A stretch of 20,141 bases of DNA. Source: a virus. Below the pieces are notes generated by a model that was given only the letters and a program-made list of their open reading frames with translations, was not told where the DNA came from and ran no database searches. Every line of letters begins with the position of its first letter. Position 1 is the stretch's first letter. The stretch is from the IMG/VR virus record IMGVR_UViG_3300017750_000167, positions 1 through 20,141 of that record; one strand, given 5' to 3'. The position numbers were made by a program, and so were the translations under genes. Shown in pieces: positions 12,854-19,770 of the stretch.

Positions 12854-14777
12854 TTGCCATCATCCCTTGTAACATCTTTGCATACAGTTGAGCTTCGTTT
12901 TGGTCGTTCACTAGACTATCAGGGTCGATGTCTTGTGATATAGCCAGTTCACGCATCAGGTTTGGTATCTTGATGAATGGTGCTAACATAGGGTTAGCGA
13001 CTGTTTGTAGAAGCGTTGTCAGCCTCTGGCTACGAACTTCTTTCTGCATTACGGCTGCAACACCGCGTGGTTTGATTTCTAGGTCACCCTCGATGTCAGG
13101 GGAGTCTTCGTTAAACTGCATGTTCCACTGGAAGTATGCTTCACCCAATGGCTTTAGCAGCATGTCGTCAATGTTCTTTACGACTGTCTTCATTGCCAGA
13201 CCAGCAGAACCCATGAGCATGGATAATCCTGCCGCTGTGCGGCCCGTACCACTAACGCCCGTTTGACCGTGCATAATGGATGGGATACCAGTTTCTTCGT
13301 CAGCCAACTGGCGGCTAATCTGATACATTTGTAGGTTTTCACCAGCCGTGTTAGGAAACTTCAAACCGTTGATGGCTGTCCCTGTAACACCTGATTGGCG
13401 ACGGAATATCTTACCGGGGAATATATCCATGTTTTGGCCCGGCACAAGGCTTGCCTCATCCACGTCAAACACCAAATTACCTGCTAGAGCTAAGTTATCA
13501 ATAGCCATACGTACGTGACCATTCATGAGCTTCTGAGCGTCTTCCATGTTCTCTGCTACGCCAACACCCCATAGCTGGTACGGGTTGACTTCGTAAGGGA
13601 ACACTTGGTACGGGATACGGGCTGGTGTGAAGGGGTTAAGAACACAACGAAGTATCATGTTTCCACAAACCCAGATGTTTACCTGTAGTTCGTCAAACTC
13701 TGACATCATATCTGCTTCTGCAAACCCTGCTGACTTAGCTAGGTCAGCGTCAAGAACACCCCAGTATTCGAGAACTTCGTAGCGGTTCTCTGAAACGTAT
13801 GGTTCGTTTTCATCTTCACGAATTGTGTCTTCGTAATACTTATCTTCGTAGTTAGGGCCTTTTGCTAGGCACTCTTCTATAGCTCCCGAAATAAAGTAAG
13901 GACGCTTGATTAGTGCGCGAAGTTGTTGGCGGTTTAGTCTGTGACGTTCTATGACGTATTCACAGTCATCTATGCTGGTAGCGGATGGGTCTGGGTGAAA
14001 ATCCCACGAAGACACCATCTCAATTTTAGGTACAACCTTCTCGTAGGGCTGGTATTCCCGATTACCCTCGTCGTCACGGCCCCACTTGTGGACACGCTTG
14101 TAAAAGTTAAAAGGCCCTTTGACAACACCTGTGCCAAGAAGGGACGATTCAAATATAGCATTTCGGAAAACGTTTACTGCGTTGGTATCTAATAACTGGT
14201 CATGGATAACTTTTTCCATGTTCATCGCTGCAATTTGTGCTGGGCTAATCTGTGGTTCACCCATCTTTGCAGGACCTTCAGCGAGTGGCAAGCTGCCGTA
14301 CTCTCCTTGAAGCCCACCAAGAAACTTACTAGATGGCGTTGCACCTAATTGTCCGGGTGGCAAATCACGCCCATCACCAACAAAACCATATGGGTCTTCC
14401 ATCTGGTCTAGGGGTGTCTCCATGTGTGCAAACTCCGCAATCCCTTCGGGAACAGGAGTGTGCTGTACGACTAGAGGAAACTTCTTGTTGGCAAACAGGA
14501 TATCTACAATCTGCCCGTAAGCAGCCAAAACTTTAGTCTTGGTAATTCTAACGAACACCTTAGACCGTTCTGAATCACGGTAGGCTGTAGAAGAGTCGTA
14601 AACACCACGAAAGTTCTTGTAGGCTTGCAACCAACGCTGCTCGTGAGAGTAACGTCCGTTTTCAGCTTCTTCGAACTTCTGTTTTACGTATCCTGCTAGA
14701 CCGGGAAAGGTTTCATCCGCGTCATACAGTGGAATGGTCGTGTCATCTTCAGGTTGAAGGAAGTTATCATCTGCCAT
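12660..14777 (-). CDS. Portal protein (P22 gp1-like)
   Basis: This 705-residue protein matches the large podovirus portal class in length and layout. The N-terminal half has R-Y-S-H-E-Q-R-W-L-Q-A-Y-K-N-F-R-G (about 42-58), an R-I-T-K-T-K-V-x-x-A-Y-G-Q-I-V-D-I-L-F-A segment (about 77-96) and S-S-W-D-F-H-P-D-P-S-A-T. The clip and stem area follows with the N-P-Y-Q-L-W-G-V-G-V-A-E motif. Next comes the long helix with R-Q-L-A-D-E-E-T-G-I-P-S-I-M-H-G-Q and T-G-R-T-A-A-G-L-S-M-L-M-G. The last 65 residues are Gly/Pro/Ala-rich and look disordered, and they coincide with an overprinted gene in another frame. Twelve copies would form the DNA entry channel, bind the terminase and later hold the adaptor. 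The stop of the upstream small gene is three bases before the ATG. Confidence 0.92.
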   Translation of the reverse strand: MADDNFLQPEDDTTIPLYDADETFPGLAGYVKQKFEEAENGRYSHEQRWLQAYKNFRGVYDSSTAYRDSERSKVFVRITKTKVLAAYGQIVDILFANKKFPLVVQHTPVPEGIAEFAHMETPLDQMEDPYGFVGDGRDLPPGQLGATPSSKFLGGLQGEYGSLPLAEGPAKMGEPQISPAQIAAMNMEKVIHDQLLDTNAVNVFRNAIFESSLLGTGVVKGPFNFYKRVHKWGRDDEGNREYQPYEKVVPKIEMVSSWDFHPDPSATSIDDCEYVIERHRLNRQQLRALIKRPYFISGAIEECLAKGPNYEDKYYEDTIREDENEPYVSENRYEVLEYWGVLDADLAKSAGFAEADMMSEFDELQVNIWVCGNMILRCVLNPFTPARIPYQVFPYEVNPYQLWGVGVAENMEDAQKLMNGHVRMAIDNLALAGNLVFDVDEASLVPGQNMDIFPGKIFRRQSGVTGTAINGLKFPNTAGENLQMYQISRQLADEETGIPSIMHGQTGVSGTGRTAAGLSMLMGSAGLAMKTVVKNIDDMLLKPLGEAYFQWNMQFNEDSPDIEGDLEIKPRGVAAVMQKEVRSQRLTTLLQTVANPMLAPFIKIPNLMRELAISQDIDPDSLVNDQNEAQLYAKMLQGMMANAQQEASADAGPAGAGQGMGSPEGVPAGPPGTDDSGRGDGTIGVGTAPGAGEAGFTGNTPQTQE

Positions 14778-14780
14778 AAT

Positions 14781-14999
14781 TTAGTAATCGCGTTCTTCAG
14801 CCATTTTCATTACAGAAGGGTCTACTGCACCCTTGGTCGCTGCCTTTGGCATGTCTTCAGTCAAAGAATCTGTCTTGGCACGAGTGTCAAATTCTAAACC
14901 TTCACGGTAAAGAGTCTTTGACCCCATCTCGTCGTCAACAGATGTCTTGTCTGAGTTCATGATGTAGGATGCGCCATAATTGTAATTATTATTAGGCAT
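14781..14999 (-). CDS. Small acidic/polar protein between recombinase and portal genes
   Basis: This 72-residue hydrophilic protein begins M-P-N-N-N-Y-N-Y-G and is rich in Asn, Asp, Glu, Lys and Thr, without cysteine or membrane segments. I chose the ATG at 14999 because the GGGAG ribosome binding site then sits six bases upstream. An in-frame ATG at 15005 would overlap that site. It sits in the packaging block three bases before the portal start. No family is recognised and it may be largely disordered. A portal-associated or head-assembly helper is a guess from position only. Confidence 0.72.
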   Translation of the reverse strand: MPNNNYNYGASYIMNSDKTSVDDEMGSKTLYREGLEFDTRAKTDSLTEDMPKAATKGAVDPSVMKMAEERDY

Positions 15000-15011
15000 G
15001 GTCATCTCCCA

Positions 15012-16769
15012 TTATCTAGTTAAAAAGCCTTGGTCTTGTTGAGTGGCAGGAGCGGCTTCAGGTCCCCTGTCACGTCCTAAGTCGATAAAACCTGCCTGTT
15101 CTTCGGCAGCTATGCGACTAGCAGGTGTTGTACCAAACGTGTCAGGCTCTGACCGTCCAGCAGCAATGTCTCGTACGTCACTATACCCTATAGGGCCAAA
15201 CTCTGATGCGCCAGCGATGGCAGCAAGGGCAGGAGAGCCTGTAGCCGCTTCTACCTCAGTTGCTGTTGAAGCAGCAGTCGCTGCAGTCAGACCTAAACCC
15301 AAAGGTCCTAATGCCTTTTTGACGGGTCTGGGTACCTTGCCGATATACTTGTTAATTTCCTCTGCCATCGACTTTGCATCAAAGCCTTTCCGTTCCAAGT
15401 TGGCACGGGCTTCTGGGTTGGATTCAGGAACTACGTCTGCGTCAGCACTCGCCAGTTTTGCGGCCTGTCTACCTTTAATCTTAGCTTCTTCCAAAGCGCG
15501 AGACTTGTCTTCAGCTTCTTGAATTTGTTCAGGGGTAATAGCAGCTAGGGTAGAAGTTCGTTTTGCCTCGGCCTCGGCTACTGCTGCCGCTGCTTGACTT
15601 TGTTTGGCACGTTCTTCTGCTAATATGGTTGTTTGCTGCTCAGAAGCAAGGGCTTCTTTTTGTTCGTCAGTTAAAAGGTCTAGGTTTACACGGCCTGTCT
15701 GTGTAGTACCAAACTCACCACCTGCAAAGTCTACGGGACTTTCAATCAGGGCAGGCAGGTCTTTTTGGGGTACGAAGCCAGCGTAGTTCTTTTTTAAGAT
15801 AGATGGATTTACGTGGCCCATCATACCTTCAACGAAGTTTTCGTTTACGTTGTATTGCTCTAGCATGAAACGAGGTACGATAGAGCGGATGACAGATGGT
15901 GTGGTTACAGGCTCGTAATTACGAACTAGCTCACCAGCAGGAGAACGACTTTTTATCTCTTTTGCTGGGAGTATGTTAGCAAAAGGTTGAAGACGAGTTC
16001 CGATGTGCTTGTTGAAAGCGTCCGTGAAGTCTCCATCTGTAACGTCAAACAGATAATCGGATGTGCTTGTATCGTAGTTCTGTTTTAAAAGACGGCCTAA
16101 ACGTGAATTAGTATCAAAAGAAAGTTCAGGGCGACCCTTGTGGTCTTTCTTTGTTGTTACCTTGCCTTTTACTGTTATGGTATCACCCACAATAGTAACG
16201 TCTGACTTTTTAAGACCTAACAGTTGTTCAGGACGATTTGCTGTAGCTTTGTGGTATTCTAATAGGTCTGATGTAGGTTGACCATACTCGGCTGCAACAA
16301 GAGGAGTTGCTTCTGCGTATATTTTATCTAGCTCTTCTTTAGGAAGAAGACCTTGCATTGGACGTTCGCCAGCTAGACCTGTGCGTTGTGTTCCTGCTAA
16401 ACCTTTTGCACCAGCTAGCTGCGGGTACATAATCTCGTCAACACCCTCGGCTACTGTCTCCATAGCGGCTGTGGCACCGTAGCGTTCCATTACGGGGCGT
16501 ACCAGTGCCTCTAGTGTTTGAAGATTGTAGGCTCTATTCTTAGCGTCGGGGCTACCTTCGACAGTAAACAGCTTGATTATATCAGCTTGTTTGAGGTCTT
16601 TGTAGGGGGTACTCAGGTCAATACCTAATGTTTTAGCACCCGACTTAATAGGGTTGATGCGCTTCTTTTGCTTTTCGTCAGCCTTAGACATGGCAAAATC
16701 CCACGCCTCGCCCAGCGTGAGAGTACCGTCTTTTGCTTTTTTACCTAATTCTATATCCGTGAGTGCCAT
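15012..16769 (-). CDS. Tyrosine-recombinase-like protein with long virion-protein-like C-terminal tail
   Basis: This 585-residue protein has two parts. Residues about 15-100 form a helical core-binding-like domain (L-T-L-G-E-A-W-D-F-A, then N-R-A-Y-N-L-Q-T-L-E-A-L-V). Residues about 140-333 carry a tyrosine recombinase catalytic pattern: Arg179 in N-R-P-E-Q-L-L-G-L, a beta-hairpin Lys near 207-208 (T-T-K-K-D-H-K-G), Arg295 in S-V-I-R, His319 in M-M-G-H, and Tyr329 ten residues later. The usual His of H-x-x-R is Ser292, so the active site is variant. Residues 340-585 are not integrase. They form an Ala/Glu-rich coiled coil (365-440) and a hydrophobic Ala/Gly region (485-525). The gene starts inside the TerL stop (TAATG) and precedes the portal genes, an odd place for an integrase. 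Inferred roles are site-specific recombination, genome end processing, or a structural reuse of the fold. Confidence 0.75.
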   Translation of the reverse strand: MALTDIELGKKAKDGTLTLGEAWDFAMSKADEKQKKRINPIKSGAKTLGIDLSTPYKDLKQADIIKLFTVEGSPDAKNRAYNLQTLEALVRPVMERYGATAAMETVAEGVDEIMYPQLAGAKGLAGTQRTGLAGERPMQGLLPKEELDKIYAEATPLVAAEYGQPTSDLLEYHKATANRPEQLLGLKKSDVTIVGDTITVKGKVTTKKDHKGRPELSFDTNSRLGRLLKQNYDTSTSDYLFDVTDGDFTDAFNKHIGTRLQPFANILPAKEIKSRSPAGELVRNYEPVTTPSVIRSIVPRFMLEQYNVNENFVEGMMGHVNPSILKKNYAGFVPQKDLPALIESPVDFAGGEFGTTQTGRVNLDLLTDEQKEALASEQQTTILAEERAKQSQAAAAVAEAEAKRTSTLAAITPEQIQEAEDKSRALEEAKIKGRQAAKLASADADVVPESNPEARANLERKGFDAKSMAEEINKYIGKVPRPVKKALGPLGLGLTAATAASTATEVEAATGSPALAAIAGASEFGPIGYSDVRDIAAGRSEPDTFGTTPASRIAAEEQAGFIDLGRDRGPEAAPATQQDQGFLTR

Positions 16770-18472
16770 TAGTATCCGAATGTCCCATCAAAGGGTTGGA
16801 AGGCTTGGTCTTTTATGCCTTGCAATGATTTATGAATTGATGTATAACCACTTGTACGAGTCATAACCATATAACGGAGCGCATCATATGCGTGGTCTTC
16901 TGCTTTTGTATCTACGTCTTCACTATTGGTTTTGGACAGCGGAATACCTGACATCTGTGCGACAGTGTGTTTACAGGTTGCGAAGATTCGTAAACGTGGT
17001 TCTTTGGTATATGGGTCGTCCGATAGTCTTCTATGGAGTTCCATCTTTCCTTGCAGTCTATTACGGTCAGATGGTGTCCATCGAACACCTGCTCTCATCA
17101 TGGTTTCTGCGATAGATGGTCCAAAGCCTGTTTTGTTCCAACAGGAGGCATCAAGGACGTTGTAGTGGGGTAGAGGGTCTAACTCCTCCATTTCTAGTAT
17201 TTTATCAGCTAACTGCTCTGCTGTCAAGTGTTTAGCGTATAACTCTTTATACACCCATATATTGTTGTCCCAGTCGATTGCACCCCACAGGACGCAAGAG
17301 GGACTAGCGTAGCCGTAATCCGCAGCACGAATCCGGGGCCAGTTGGTTGGCATTTCGAAAGGTTCGACGACATGCTTGGAACGGGAGAACTCAGGAAAGG
17401 CTGCGCCTTCTGCTACATCCCAATCTCCGTCAAGTAGTCTGCGACGTTCTACGTCTGGTAACGAACGAAGCATTGCTTCATACTGTCCGTCAGCCATAAG
17501 GTATGGGTTGTCGGTTAATCTAGCTGGTACAAATTTTCTATAAAAGAGAGGCTGTCCTGCTCTTGTAGGATGTGTGTCAGGCCAAAGAAACGCTCTACCC
17601 GTCTCTGGGTCGTACGCCGGAAAAGCCTCATTCTCCGTGTGCTTCTCGATGTACATCTTTTTAACCCACCAGCCGCCAACGCCACCGGGGTTAGCAGTAC
17701 ATCGCATACAAAGGTTTTTCTGTAGTTCTGGGTCCGTTGACCGAAGACGTGAACGCAAATAATCCCAAACATAGCTACTCGGATACTGGGTGATTTCATC
17801 AACGCCTATCCAGTTGAACGCCTGACCTTGAAAACGAGTTACGTCTTTGTCGCGGTCTAGATAGGTGAACCACATGGTTGCCCCAGAAGGGAAAACCCAA
17901 GTGGATTTAGATTCCCGATATACGGCTCCGGGAAATGCCTTTGGATAAAGCTGCTTGGACTTGTCTATTAGTTCTGTTAGTTCGTCAAGAGTCCGGCGAA
18001 GAAGCAACCCACGATGGTTAGCATTATGGCAGTATCGTAAGGGGTCGGCAAGAAGTGCGAAACTTTTACCACCACCCGCTGCACCGCCATACAGAACATC
18101 TTGTTCAGGGGCCGAAAGGAACTCTTCTTGAGGACCGTCGTTAGGTTTGAATATAACAGGGGTATCATCAATTATTTCCTTGACCGTTGCCGGGAGATTG
18201 GATACGTCATCCATATCTACAACCCGCGAACCCGTGCCGTTGATTGCGGTCTCTACCTTCTTGGCACTCTTCTTTAGCTTACGAGCGTAGCTGGCTTTAT
18301 CTTGAGCTTTTTGCTGGTGCTTCTCTTTAGCCTTTTCAGCTTTGCGAACACGAGCCTGTAGCGCACGTCTGGCTCTTTCAGCGCGAGAAAGATTGTAAGT
18401 TGCCTTTGGCGCATTGGGGTCCTTTTTAGGTCTACCCTTCTTTTTCGGCGGTGCTTGCTGCTCGTCTGCCAC
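16769..18472 (-). CDS. terL: Terminase large subunit, packaging ATPase and nuclease
   Basis: This 567-residue protein contains the full terminase layout. A Lys/Arg-rich N-terminus (1-75) looks disordered. The ATPase domain has a Walker A GGAAGGGKS (129-137), a Walker B W-I-G-V-D-E (221-226) and a coupling motif T-A-N-P-G-G (259-264). The RNase-H-like nuclease has Asp385 (A-A-D-Y-G-Y), Asp441 (V-L-D-A-S) and D-H-A-Y-D-A-L-R-Y (526-534), which supply metal-binding acids. It cuts concatemeric genomes and drives DNA into the prohead through the portal. The start is GTG at 18472, with AAGGA about five bases upstream, overlapping the previous gene by 41 bases. It couples to the next gene through TAATG. 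The basic N-terminal extension is longer than usual and may bind DNA or the small subunit. Confidence 0.96.
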   Translation of the reverse strand: MADEQQAPPKKKGRPKKDPNAPKATYNLSRAERARRALQARVRKAEKAKEKHQQKAQDKASYARKLKKSAKKVETAINGTGSRVVDMDDVSNLPATVKEIIDDTPVIFKPNDGPQEEFLSAPEQDVLYGGAAGGGKSFALLADPLRYCHNANHRGLLLRRTLDELTELIDKSKQLYPKAFPGAVYRESKSTWVFPSGATMWFTYLDRDKDVTRFQGQAFNWIGVDEITQYPSSYVWDYLRSRLRSTDPELQKNLCMRCTANPGGVGGWWVKKMYIEKHTENEAFPAYDPETGRAFLWPDTHPTRAGQPLFYRKFVPARLTDNPYLMADGQYEAMLRSLPDVERRRLLDGDWDVAEGAAFPEFSRSKHVVEPFEMPTNWPRIRAADYGYASPSCVLWGAIDWDNNIWVYKELYAKHLTAEQLADKILEMEELDPLPHYNVLDASCWNKTGFGPSIAETMMRAGVRWTPSDRNRLQGKMELHRRLSDDPYTKEPRLRIFATCKHTVAQMSGIPLSKTNSEDVDTKAEDHAYDALRYMVMTRTSGYTSIHKSLQGIKDQAFQPFDGTFGY

Positions 18473-18755
18473 GGTGTTCCTTAAACATATCTTTGCTGCG
18501 TTTGATAGCAGCTTTTCTCGCCTCTACGTGGCTGCCATGAGCAGACGTGGGCTTAATCTTTCCGTCTATAACTGCGTCGTATAGCTCATCTTCACCGTAC
18601 TCGTACTTGCCCTGTACACTAGGTACATTCACATGCTTGTCGTCTATTTGGAATGTGTATGAACGCTCGGAGAATTGCTCCCCATCCTTTTCATAGAGGG
18701 GACGACCATACTTAGTCTTTTTTCCAGTGTTTCTGCCGCCGTGTTCTCTTGGCAT
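18432..18755 (-). CDS. Small protein with a phage virion-type accessory domain
   Basis: This 107-residue protein reads G-R-P-L-Y, then S-E-R-S-Y-T-F-Q-I-D-D-K-H-V-N-V-P-S-V-Q-G, G-E-D-E-L-Y-D-A-V-I-D-G-K and H-V-E-A-R-K-A-A-I-K-R-S. This order (polar start, S-x-R-S strand, a P-S/T-V-x-G turn, a charged helix, then a second helix) resembles a short domain I recall at the ends of phage structural and ejection proteins, here standing alone with a basic tail. The ATG directly follows the previous stop (TAGATG). It overlaps the TerL start by 41 bases. The function is unknown, and the place suggests packaging or head assembly. Confidence 0.8.
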   Translation of the reverse strand: MPREHGGRNTGKKTKYGRPLYEKDGEQFSERSYTFQIDDKHVNVPSVQGKYEYGEDELYDAVIDGKIKPTSAHGSHVEARKAAIKRSKDMFKEHRGRRAASTAEKEG

Positions 18756-19061
18756 CTAGTCGTTCTTATCTGCAGAAGAGGCGGCTTTGCGTCCACGGTG
18801 TGCCATGCGGTCAGCCATGCCTGTTTGTTTGCGTTTAGACTTAGACCCAGTTACACCAGATAGCGCAGATTTGACTTTAGCATCACTTGCAGAAACAATA
18901 CCAAGTTCGACAGCATCCCTGATGTCTCTAACGAACTGCCTTTTATCTGATGCTGAGACATCCTGAGAACTGTTCAGGGCTTTTAAGGCAGGTCCTAAAC
19001 GCGCACTAACCATGTTGGAGTGCTGCTGACCGGGTTGATATTCAAATTCTTTTTTAGCCAT
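18756..19061 (-). CDS. Small protein of unknown function next to TerS
   Basis: This 101-residue protein has a helical middle (L-G-P-A-L-K-A-L-N-S-S, then D-K-R-Q-F-V-R-D-I-R-D-A-V-E-L-G-I) and a basic C-terminus (S-K-S-K-R-K-Q-T-G-M-A-D-R-M-A-H-R-G-R-K). The basic R-G-R-K-A-A-S-S tail is similar in character to the tail of the next gene product (R-G-R-R-A-A-S-T), perhaps reflecting a shared short motif. It overlaps the TerS end by eight bases and abuts the next gene. No family is recognised. A DNA-binding helper of packaging is possible from charge and position. Confidence 0.78.
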   Translation of the reverse strand: MAKKEFEYQPGQQHSNMVSARLGPALKALNSSQDVSASDKRQFVRDIRDAVELGIVSASDAKVKSALSGVTGSKSKRKQTGMADRMAHRGRKAASSADKND

Positions 19062-19455
19062 TGTCTATTACCATATCTTTCTTTGGTGGCAGCAGAACTA
19101 CCCCGTGGATAGCCAGTACGTTGTGATTCATTGTTTCTTGTTTACCCAGACCAACCCTGTTGAGTATCGCCTCTGCAGCACGTAGCTTCAGGTCGTCCCC
19201 ACGTTCTACGACGGGGGTATCTACAAGGTCTATCATCTTGTTCGCGGCCTTCAGGGAGTTGCCTGCAAGGAGCGCACGGGTGCGTTCTACAATTTCGTCG
19301 GCTAAACTGTCTCGTAACCACGTCACAGAGCCGTGTGAGTACCCAGCAACCTCTGCTGCTTGGTTGAAGTTACCGTTGGTTTCGAACAAAGCCGTGAGGA
19401 ACGTTTCCTGCTTTTCGGAAAGGCCCTTCTTCTTTGGTTGTTGGACCAAATTCAT
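19054..19455 (-). CDS. terS: Terminase small subunit
   Basis: This 133-residue protein has an N-terminal helix-turn-helix region (about 13-52) with S-E-K-Q-E-T-F-L, then N-F-N-Q-A-A-E-V-A-G-Y-S and a following helix W-L-R-D-S-L, the usual form of phage small terminases. A helical oligomerisation region with A-A-N-K-M-I-D-L-V and L-R-A-A-E-A-I-L-N-R-V-G-L follows. It would recognise the packaging site on concatemeric DNA and recruit TerL. The frame is open up to 19635, but I place the start at 19455. AGGA stands six bases upstream there, and the upstream promoter (19574-19602) would start transcription near 19567, inside the longer reading. It is the first gene of the leftward operon. Confidence 0.88.
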   Translation of the reverse strand: MNLVQQPKKKGLSEKQETFLTALFETNGNFNQAAEVAGYSHGSVTWLRDSLADEIVERTRALLAGNSLKAANKMIDLVDTPVVERGDDLKLRAAEAILNRVGLGKQETMNHNVLAIHGVVLLPPKKDMVIDNG

Positions 19456-19573
19456 TGTGTTTCCTGCGAACATGGGGGGATTAAGTGCCGGGGAAGCGTA
19501 TCGAAGACCTATAATGTAAGGATAAATCGCTATGGTTGGGGTCGTTCGCCTTTTTGCAACCGCCAGCACCCTT

Positions 19574-19602
19574 ATTATGGCGTTAATATAGTGTGTTGTC
19601 AA
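19574..19602 (-). promoter_or_regulatory. Sigma-70-type promoter of the packaging/head operon
   Basis: On the minus strand TTGACA (19597-19602, perfect consensus) and CATAAT (19574-19579) are exactly 17 bases apart. Transcription would start near 19567 and run leftward, giving TerS a leader of about 112 bases. No earlier promoter is seen for this operon inside the window. The leader has no strong terminator-like hairpin. Confidence 0.65.
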
Positions 19603-19653
19603 CAGGTAATGCCCAACAATATAAAAAAAATACACGGGGGTGGCGTTTTTGGG

Positions 19654-19682
19654 TTGACAGATGGTGAATCTGACGTTACACT
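19654..19682 (+). promoter_or_regulatory. Rightward sigma-70-type promoter, divergent from the terS promoter
   Basis: TTGACA (19654-19659, perfect) and TACACT (19677-19682, four of six) are exactly 17 bases apart on the plus strand. It faces away from the leftward promoter, with their -35 boxes about 50 bases apart. The predicted start is near 19689, inside a perfect palindrome. It is the only rightward promoter seen. A terminator follows within about 50 bases. Confidence 0.5.
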
Positions 19683-19691
19683 GGGTGTAAC
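19675..19691. promoter_or_regulatory. Operator-like palindrome over the rightward promoter
   Basis: GTTACACTGGGTGTAAC is a perfect inverted repeat with seven-base arms and a three-base spacer. It covers the -10 box and the likely start site of the rightward promoter, where a dimeric repressor would block transcription. The symmetry is seen directly; the regulator is unknown. Confidence 0.5.
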
Positions 19692-19770
19692 CTCGCCGGG
19701 CTAAACCCTATATCCCCCCCGGTATACTGATAGGCCCCCTTACGCGTTCGCGGGAAGGGGGTTTTCTTTT
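19689..19770 (+). ncRNA. Candidate short rightward RNA of about 80 nt
   Basis: The rightward promoter and the terminator at 19735-19770 bracket a stretch that contains no ATG. The predicted product is therefore an untranslated RNA of about 80 bases, ending in the terminator hairpin. It could also be a leader whose terminator is overridden by an antitermination factor to reach genes beyond the window. It is supported only by sequence signals. Confidence 0.3.
19735..19770 (+). terminator. Rho-independent terminator, rightward
   Basis: CCCCCTT (19735-19741) pairs with AAGGGGG (19755-19761), enclosing an inner CGC/GCG stem with a GTTC loop, and TTTTCTTTT follows immediately at 19762-19770. This is a textbook intrinsic terminator on the plus strand. 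The reverse strand has no T run after the stem, so it acts in one direction only. Confidence 0.8.

Noticed and set aside
13970-14161. Alternative minus-strand frame inside the portal gene
   Set aside because: The portal frame carries family motifs here, and the other frame has no start signals.
16888-17165. Plus-strand frames antisense to TerL
   Set aside because: They overlap the nuclease domain of TerL and their translations have no recognisable features.
19456-19635. N-terminal extension of TerS to 19635
   Set aside because: The extended start would lie upstream of the predicted transcription start, and the added 60 residues do not resemble TerS. The ATG at 19455 has a well-placed AGGA.
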